NCBI GenBank assembly: GCA_017938215.1
Contig: JAGBBZ010000015.1
Location: forward strand, 62,001 to 126,000
Source: Eubacterium sp.
GTDB lineage: Bacteria > Bacillota > Clostridia > Lachnospirales > Lachnospiraceae
Direction: 5' to 3'
Length of the DNA stretch: 64,000 nucleotides
The stretch's first letter is position 1. The number at the start of each line of letters is the position of its first letter. This document shows, piece after piece, positions 59,394 through 64,000 of the stretch. The notes beneath the pieces are model-generated. The model saw only the letters and a program-made list of their open reading frames with translations. It had not been told where the DNA came from and ran no database searches. A program made the position numbers and the translations under genes.

Positions 59394-60464
59394 ATGAAAG
59401 CGAAAAACAGTAAGGTGACAAATGGTAATCCAGAATTGATTGAAGCTTTGGAGGCGATTGAAAAGGAAAAAGATATTAGCAAAGAGATTTTGATTGATGC
59501 AATCCAGAACTCACTACTTGCTGCCTGCAAAGATCAGTTCGGAAAATCTGACAATGTTCGTGTGACCTTAGATGAAACAACAGGTGAGTTTCATGTGTAC
59601 CAGGATAAAGAGGTGGTAGAAGAAGTGGAAGACGAAACACTTCAGATGAGTATCGTGGAGGCGGAAGCAAAATATGATGTGAATGAGCTTGGTGCTATTG
59701 TTAGCGTAGAAGTAACACCAAAGAACTTTGGTCGTATTTCTGCACAGAAGGCAAAGCAGGTTGTTGTTCAGAAGATTCGCGAAGAGGAAAGAAAAGTTCT
59801 TTTTGATCAATACTACACCAAAGAAAGAGATATTATTACTGGAACGGTACAAAGATATGCCGGTGGAAATTATAACGTAAATATCGGAAAAATTGACACG
59901 GTTTTGACTGAGGCAGAGCAGGTAAAAACAGAGCGCTTCAAGTCTCATGAAAAAATCAAAGTATACGTAACAGAAGTAAAAGATACAACAAGAGGACCAA
60001 GAATTACCATTAGTCGTACACATCCTGAGTTGGTAAAACGTTTATTTGAGTCTGAAGTGGCAGAGATTCAGAGCGGAGTTGTCGAGATTAAAAATGTATC
60101 TCGTGAGGCAGGTTCCCGTTCTAAGATTGCTGTGTATAGTGCAAATCCGGATGTGGATCCAGTGGGCGCATGTGTAGGTGTTAATGGTATTCGTGTAAAT
60201 ACTGTTGTAGAAGAGTTGCGTGGAGAGAAAATTGATATCGTAGAATGGAATGAAAACCCTGCTATCTTCATTGAGCATGCATTGAGTCCATCTCGTGTAT
60301 TATCCGTAACAGTAGATACCGAGGAGAAGACGGCAATGGTAGTTGTACCAGATTATCAGTTGTCTCTTGCGATTGGTAAAGAAGGTCAAAATGCTCGATT
60401 GGCAGCTAAGTTGACAGGATACAAAATTGATATCAAGAGCGAGACTCAGAGCCTCGAGGGTTAG
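59394..60464 (+). CDS. nusA: Transcription termination/antitermination factor NusA
   Basis: NusA binds RNA polymerase and modulates pausing, termination and antitermination. The 356 residues contain the N-terminal polymerase-binding domain (LIEALEAIEKEKDISKEILI), the S1 domain (ITGTVQRYAGGNYNVNIGKI) and two KH domains (DPVGACVGVNGIRVNTVVEE, then PDYQLSLAIGKEGQNARLAA). It lacks the C-terminal acidic repeats of E. coli NusA, as is normal in Firmicutes. An in-frame ATG at 59376 lies before GGAGG; 59394 has better spacing. Confidence 0.95.
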   Translation: MKAKNSKVTNGNPELIEALEAIEKEKDISKEILIDAIQNSLLAACKDQFGKSDNVRVTLDETTGEFHVYQDKEVVEEVEDETLQMSIVEAEAKYDVNELGAIVSVEVTPKNFGRISAQKAKQVVVQKIREEERKVLFDQYYTKERDIITGTVQRYAGGNYNVNIGKIDTVLTEAEQVKTERFKSHEKIKVYVTEVKDTTRGPRITISRTHPELVKRLFESEVAEIQSGVVEIKNVSREAGSRSKIAVYSANPDVDPVGACVGVNGIRVNTVVEELRGEKIDIVEWNENPAIFIEHALSPSRVLSVTVDTEEKTAMVVVPDYQLSLAIGKEGQNARLAAKLTGYKIDIKSETQSLEG

Positions 60465-60474
60465 GAGTGGTTTT

Positions 60475-60738
60475 TTGAAAGGAAAGAAAATACCGATGAG
60501 ACAGTGCATCGGATGTCGAGAAAGCAAAGAAAAGAAACAGCTGATTCGTGTTGTGAAAACAGAGGAAGAAATCCTTGAGATTGATCGCACGGGAAAGAAA
60601 AATGGAAGAGGAGCTTATCTTTGCGATAATATGGAGTGTCTGAAAAAAGCACGTAAATCAAATGGGCTTAGTCGGGCATTTAAAATGAATGTAGCAGACA
60701 ACATATATGATGATTTGGAAAGGCAGTTAGGTGAATGA
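60475..60738 (+). CDS. ylxR: YlxR family RNA-binding protein
   Basis: The 87-residue protein belongs to the small YlxR/RnpM family. In B. subtilis it is proposed to bind nucleic acid and RNase P RNA. The conserved KIPMRQCIGCRESKEKKQLI opens the protein, followed by RTGKKNGRGAYLCDNMEC; the four cysteines could hold zinc. The start is a TTG at 60475 with AGGAG at 60463-60467, inside the nusA end region; frames further upstream overlap nusA. The stop overlaps ylxQ (ATGA). Confidence 0.9.
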   Translation: MKGKKIPMRQCIGCRESKEKKQLIRVVKTEEEILEIDRTGKKNGRGAYLCDNMECLKKARKSNGLSRAFKMNVADNIYDDLERQLGE

Positions 60739-61052
60739 TTCAAAAAAATAAAGCATTTGGAACATTAGGACTGGCAATGAAATCCGGAAATGTAGCAAGT
60801 GGGGAGTTTATGACGGAACAGGCGATTCGTTCTGGAGAGGCAAAGTTAGTTATCGTAGCGGAAGACGCCTCGGACAACACGAAGAAAAAATTTCGGAATT
60901 CATGTCATTATTACCAAATACCACTTGCTATCGTAGGTGACAAGGAAACTTTGGGAAATGCGATAGGAAAAGAGTTTCGTGCATCCCTTGCCGTTCTGGA
61001 TCAGGGCTTTGCATCATCCATTAGTAAAAATTTAGATTTGGAGGAAATGTAG
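60735..61052 (+). CDS. ylxQ: L7Ae/YlxQ family ribosomal-type protein
   Basis: The 105-residue protein is a member of the L7Ae/L30e/S12e/Gadd45 family; YlxQ (RplGA) binds kink-turn RNA. Visible family features are [37 protein letters not shown] and [20 protein letters not shown]. It overlaps ylxR by 4 bases and lies directly before infB, as in Bacillus. Confidence 0.92.
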   Translation: MIQKNKAFGTLGLAMKSGNVASGEFMTEQAIRSGEAKLVIVAEDASDNTKKKFRNSCHYYQIPLAIVGDKETLGNAIGKEFRASLAVLDQGFASSISKNLDLEEM

Positions 61053-61053
61053 T

Positions 61054-63741
61054 ATGGCAAAAATGAAGATATATGAAATAGCAAGAAGTTTACAATCAAA
61101 GAATAAAGAAATCAAAAGCGGGGATCTTGTTCAATTGTTGAACGATAACGGTTTTGATGTAAAAGGTGCCAACAGCAATATTGAAGATGATGCGATTGCA
61201 TTTTTGCTGAAGACATTCAATAATCCAAATGCACAGCCTTTGAAGAAGGCAGAGCCAGCTCAGGAAGAGAAGAAGGAAGTTGCCGAAGAAGCAAAACCTG
61301 AGAAGAAAGAAGAGCCAGTAAAGAAAGTAGAAGAAAAGAAGGCAGAAGAGAAGAAAGAGCCTATGCAGAAGGAAGAAAGTAAACCGACCGAAAAGGCGGA
61401 AAAGAAACCAGAGAAAAAGACAGAGAACAAGCCAGAAGTGGAAAAGAATAATGAGCGTCGTCCTCAAAATAATTCTTTTGGAAATGATCGTGGTGACAGA
61501 AGAAACAACAACGATCGTGGCGACCGTCGTCCTCAGAACAATGGCAATGAGCGTCGTTCTCAGAATGGTGGAAATGATCGTGGTGACAGAAGAAATAACA
61601 ACGATCGTGGTGACAGACGTCCACAAAACGGCAATAAAAATTTCAATGGAAACGACCGTCGTGGTGGTGCACAAGGTTCTGGCGGAAACGATCGCAGTGA
61701 CAGAAGAAATAACAACGATCGTAGAAATGGTCAAAATGGCAATAATAACAATCGTAACAACGGCGATCGTGTATTTGAACGTTTCGAAAAAGCCCAGAGT
61801 GGTTTTGATGGAATTAAGCAGGAGCAGAAAAATTCCAGAAAGAGAAAAGAAAAGAAAGTTCAGGAAAAAGGAACTTATAAGAAGGCAAGTAAAGAAGAAA
61901 TGACACGTATCCGTAATAAAAAGGATCCAAATCGTAAGGGTGCCTTCATTAAGCCGGAGCCAGTGGTAAAAGAGCCGGAAGAGACAATCAAGCAGATTAC
62001 AATTCCGGAAAATCTTACCATTCGTGAACTTGCAGATAAGATGAAGATGCCAGCGGCAGCCCTCGTAAAGAAATTGTTTATGCAGGGTCAGATCGTATCA
62101 TTGAACCAGGATATTACGTTTGAAGAAGCAGAGGAAATCGCACTTGAATTTGATATCATTGCTGAATTGGAAGAGAAAGTGGATATGGTTGCAGAACTTC
62201 TGAAAGAGGAAGAAGAGCCAGAAGAAAAAATGCAGAAACGTCCACCAGTTGTCTGCGTAATGGGACACGTAGACCATGGTAAAACCTCTCTCCTGGATGC
62301 GATTCGTAAAGGAAATACAGCATCTGGCGAGGCAGGTGGAATTACGCAGCATATCGGTGCGTATGTTGTGGAATGCAATGGTGAGAAAATCACATTTTTG
62401 GATACACCGGGACATGAGGCATTTACTTCCATGCGTATGCGTGGTGCACAGTCTACGGATATCGCCATTCTTGTTGTAGCGGCTGACGATGGTGTTATGC
62501 CACAGACAGTAGAGGCGATTAACCATGCCAAAGCTGCGGGTGTCGAGATTATTGTTGCAATTAACAAAATTGATAAGGCAGGAGCAAATATCGAGCGAGT
62601 AAAACAGGAGCTTGCTGAGTATGAATTGATTCCGGAAGATTGGGGCGGAAGTACAATCTTTGTACCAGTTTCTGCACATACAAGAGAAGGTATCGATCAG
62701 CTTCTTGAAATGATTGTCTTGACGGCAGAAGTACTTGAGTTGAAAGCGAATCCAGATCGTAAGGCACGTGGTATCGTAATCGAGGCACGATTGGATAAAG
62801 GTCGTGGTCCAGTGGCGACAGTATTGGTGCAGAAAGGTGTCCTTCGCATCAGTGATCACTTGGCAGTTGGTTCTGCTCATGGTAAAGTACGTGCAATGTT
62901 GGATGATCGTGGAGAGCGTGTAAAAGTGGCAGGACCTTCTACGCCAGTAGAAATTCTTGGCTTGAATGGTGCTCCAGCAGCAGGCGAGATTTTTGTGGCT
63001 ACCGAAAGCGATAAAGAAGCAAAACAGATTTCACAGGCATACATTGATCAGAGTAAGGATAAACTATTGGAAGAGACAAAAGCAAAGAAACTTTCTTTGG
63101 ATGGACTTTTCAATCAGATCCAGGCGGGAAATGTAAAAGATTTGAACTTGATCATCAAAGCGGATGTTCAAGGTTCCGTAGAGGCAGTAAAACAGAGTCT
63201 CTTGAAACTCAGCAACGAAGAGGTTGCGGTACGTGTTATTCATGGTGGTGTTGGTGCGATTACAGAATCCGACGTTTCCTTGGCTAGTGCATCCAATGCG
63301 ATTATCATCGGATTTAACATTCGTCCGGATAATACAGCGAAAGAAATTGCGGATCGCGAGAATGTAGACTTGCGTTTGTATCGTGTCATTTACGATGCCA
63401 TCGAGGATATCGAGCGCGCGATGAAGGGAATGCTTGAGCCAATTTATGAAGAGAAAGTAATTGCTCACGTAGAAGTACGTCAGACATTTAAAGCTTCCGG
63501 TGTGGGAACGATTGCTGGTTCTTATGTCCTTGACGGTAAGGTTCAGAGAGGTTGTAAATGTCGTATCACTCGTGACGACGAGCAGATCTTTGAGGGTGAT
63601 CTTGCTTCCCTTAAGAGATTTAAGGATGATGTGAAGGAAGTTGCGGCAGGATACGAATGTGGTCTTGTGTTCAATGGATTTAACGACATCCGTGAGGAAG
63701 ACAAAGTAGAATGTTACATTATGGTTGAGGTTCCTCGCTAA
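61054..63741 (+). CDS. infB: Translation initiation factor IF-2
   Basis: IF-2 is the GTPase that positions initiator tRNA and joins subunits. The 895 residues have an N-terminal IF2-N domain ([20 protein letters not shown]), a long Lys/Glu-rich then Asn/Arg/Asp/Gly-rich region (about 65-245), a second IF2-N domain ([20 protein letters not shown]), the G domain with G1 GHVDHGKTS (about 404), DTPGHEAF and NKIDKA, and the C-terminal beta barrels and initiator-tRNA domain. GGAGG (61040-61044) supports the ATG at 61054. The repeated DRGDRRNNN motif is variable in homologues. Confidence 0.97.
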   Translation: MAKMKIYEIARSLQSKNKEIKSGDLVQLLNDNGFDVKGANSNIEDDAIAFLLKTFNNPNAQPLKKAEPAQEEKKEVAEEAKPEKKEEPVKKVEEKKAEEKKEPMQKEESKPTEKAEKKPEKKTENKPEVEKNNERRPQNNSFGNDRGDRRNNNDRGDRRPQNNGNERRSQNGGNDRGDRRNNNDRGDRRPQNGNKNFNGNDRRGGAQGSGGNDRSDRRNNNDRRNGQNGNNNNRNNGDRVFERFEKAQSGFDGIKQEQKNSRKRKEKKVQEKGTYKKASKEEMTRIRNKKDPNRKGAFIKPEPVVKEPEETIKQITIPENLTIRELADKMKMPAAALVKKLFMQGQIVSLNQDITFEEAEEIALEFDIIAELEEKVDMVAELLKEEEEPEEKMQKRPPVVCVMGHVDHGKTSLLDAIRKGNTASGEAGGITQHIGAYVVECNGEKITFLDTPGHEAFTSMRMRGAQSTDIAILVVAADDGVMPQTVEAINHAKAAGVEIIVAINKIDKAGANIERVKQELAEYELIPEDWGGSTIFVPVSAHTREGIDQLLEMIVLTAEVLELKANPDRKARGIVIEARLDKGRGPVATVLVQKGVLRISDHLAVGSAHGKVRAMLDDRGERVKVAGPSTPVEILGLNGAPAAGEIFVATESDKEAKQISQAYIDQSKDKLLEETKAKKLSLDGLFNQIQAGNVKDLNLIIKADVQGSVEAVKQSLLKLSNEEVAVRVIHGGVGAITESDVSLASASNAIIIGFNIRPDNTAKEIADRENVDLRLYRVIYDAIEDIERAMKGMLEPIYEEKVIAHVEVRQTFKASGVGTIAGSYVLDGKVQRGCKCRITRDDEQIFEGDLASLKRFKDDVKEVAAGYECGLVFNGFNDIREEDKVECYIMVEVPR
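61480..61723 (+). repeat. Imperfect repeats in infB coding for Asn/Arg/Asp/Gly units
   Basis: A unit beginning GGAAATGATCGTGGTGACAG at 61480 recurs at 61570, 90 bases (30 codons) later, and a diverged copy begins at 61684. Each codes for [13 protein letters not shown] or a close form. They lie in the disordered linker of IF-2 and could change in copy number. Confidence 0.75.
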
Positions 63742-63768
63742 GAAGAACCAGGCATTAATGGAGGAAAT

Positions 63769-64000
63769 ATGAAAAAGAATAGTGTAAAAAATATTCGTGT
63801 GAATAGTGAAGTTCAACGAGAAATGAGCCAAATTATTCGCGAAGAAATAAAAGATCCACGTGTTCATCCATTGACTTCTGTAATGGAAGTCGAGGTGACA
63901 CCGGATTTGAAATTTGCCAAGATTTATGTAAGTGTTTTTGGAACAGAAGAAGAAAAAGAAAAGACCATGGAAGGATTGCGCAAAAGCGCATCCTTTGCCA
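63769..64000 (+). CDS. rbfA: Ribosome-binding factor A, N-terminal part (cut by window end)
   Basis: RbfA binds the 30S subunit during 16S rRNA 5' maturation and cold adaptation. The visible 77 residues read MKKNSVKNIRVNSEVQREMS at the start and continue with IIREEIKDPRVH and VEVTPDLKFAKIYVSVFG, the family signature (DPR-x-H-P and D-L-K-x-A-K-I-Y-V-S). GGAGG precedes the ATG at 63769 after a 27-base gap from infB. The 3' end lies beyond base 64000. ylxP, found between infB and rbfA in Bacillus, is absent. Confidence 0.93.
   Translation, partial: MKKNSVKNIRVNSEVQREMSQIIREEIKDPRVHPLTSVMEVEVTPDLKFAKIYVSVFGTEEEKEKTMEGLRKSASFA

Noticed and set aside
61480-61723. CRISPR-like or mobile repeat in infB
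   Set aside because: The repeats are in frame, encode a low-complexity linker and vary by synonymous changes, so they are part of the coding sequence.

Overview
The window looks like a chromosomal segment of a motile, low-GC Firmicute of class Clostridia, most likely Lachnospiraceae. I infer this from polC, codY, fliY, AG-rich ribosome binding sites, frequent TTG/GTG starts and the overall gene order; the family-level placement is moderately confident. Every protein gene I can support lies on the + strand. I see no phage, insertion sequence, transposase, integrase or CRISPR array.

Layout. 1-5911: the 3' part of nrdR, then comM, dprA, topA and codY. 6015-20085: flagellar basal body, hook and motor genes (flgB flgC fliE fliF fliG fliH fliI fliJ, a motE-like gene, fliK flgD, a small flagellar-operon gene, flgE; then after a terminator flbD motA motB fliL). 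20204-36524: switch, export and chemotaxis genes (fliM fliY cheY fliO fliP fliQ fliR flhB flhA flhF flhG, a PilZ gene, cheB cheA cheW cheD, a small membrane protein, fliA/sigD). 36562-39680: four accessory genes (FapA family, an unnamed Lys-rich protein, a SwrB/DUF6115-like protein, a short MltG-like protein). 39890-41584: rpsB-tsf. 41783-45496: a sugar-receptor-like diguanylate cyclase, a NodB-type deacetylase and a bactofilin. 45517-56220: pyrH frr uppS cdsA dxr rseP ispG polC. 56371-56576: two identical tRNA-Glu genes. 56647-58392: an ABC exporter. 58394-58673: a duplicated hairpin-rich repeat. 58810-64000: rimP nusA ylxR ylxQ infB and the start of rbfA.

The order is essentially the block known from Bacillus subtilis (dprA-topA-...-codY-fla/che-sigD-swrB-rpsB-tsf-pyrH-frr-uppS-cdsA-dxr-rasP-...-polC-rimP-nusA-ylxR-ylxQ-infB-rbfA). 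trmFO, codV, clpQ and clpY are missing between topA and codY, ispG stands in the proS position, and genes have been inserted at a few seams. Functionally the window joins nutrient sensing (CodY), flagellum building and steering, two c-di-GMP-related proteins (a PilZ effector and a GGDEF enzyme), and core translation, isoprenoid, phospholipid and replication genes.

The parts least explained by known annotation are the hairpin-rich repeat at 58394-58673, a terminator-like hairpin between a promoter and rimP-nusA, the accessory module between fliA and rpsB, the receptor-GGDEF fusion, and a deacetylase with a changed catalytic motif. I found no clear new defence or biosynthetic system. Start codons were chosen by Shine-Dalgarno spacing, so several starts are internal to the longest open frame. 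Structures and promoters were read by eye only.
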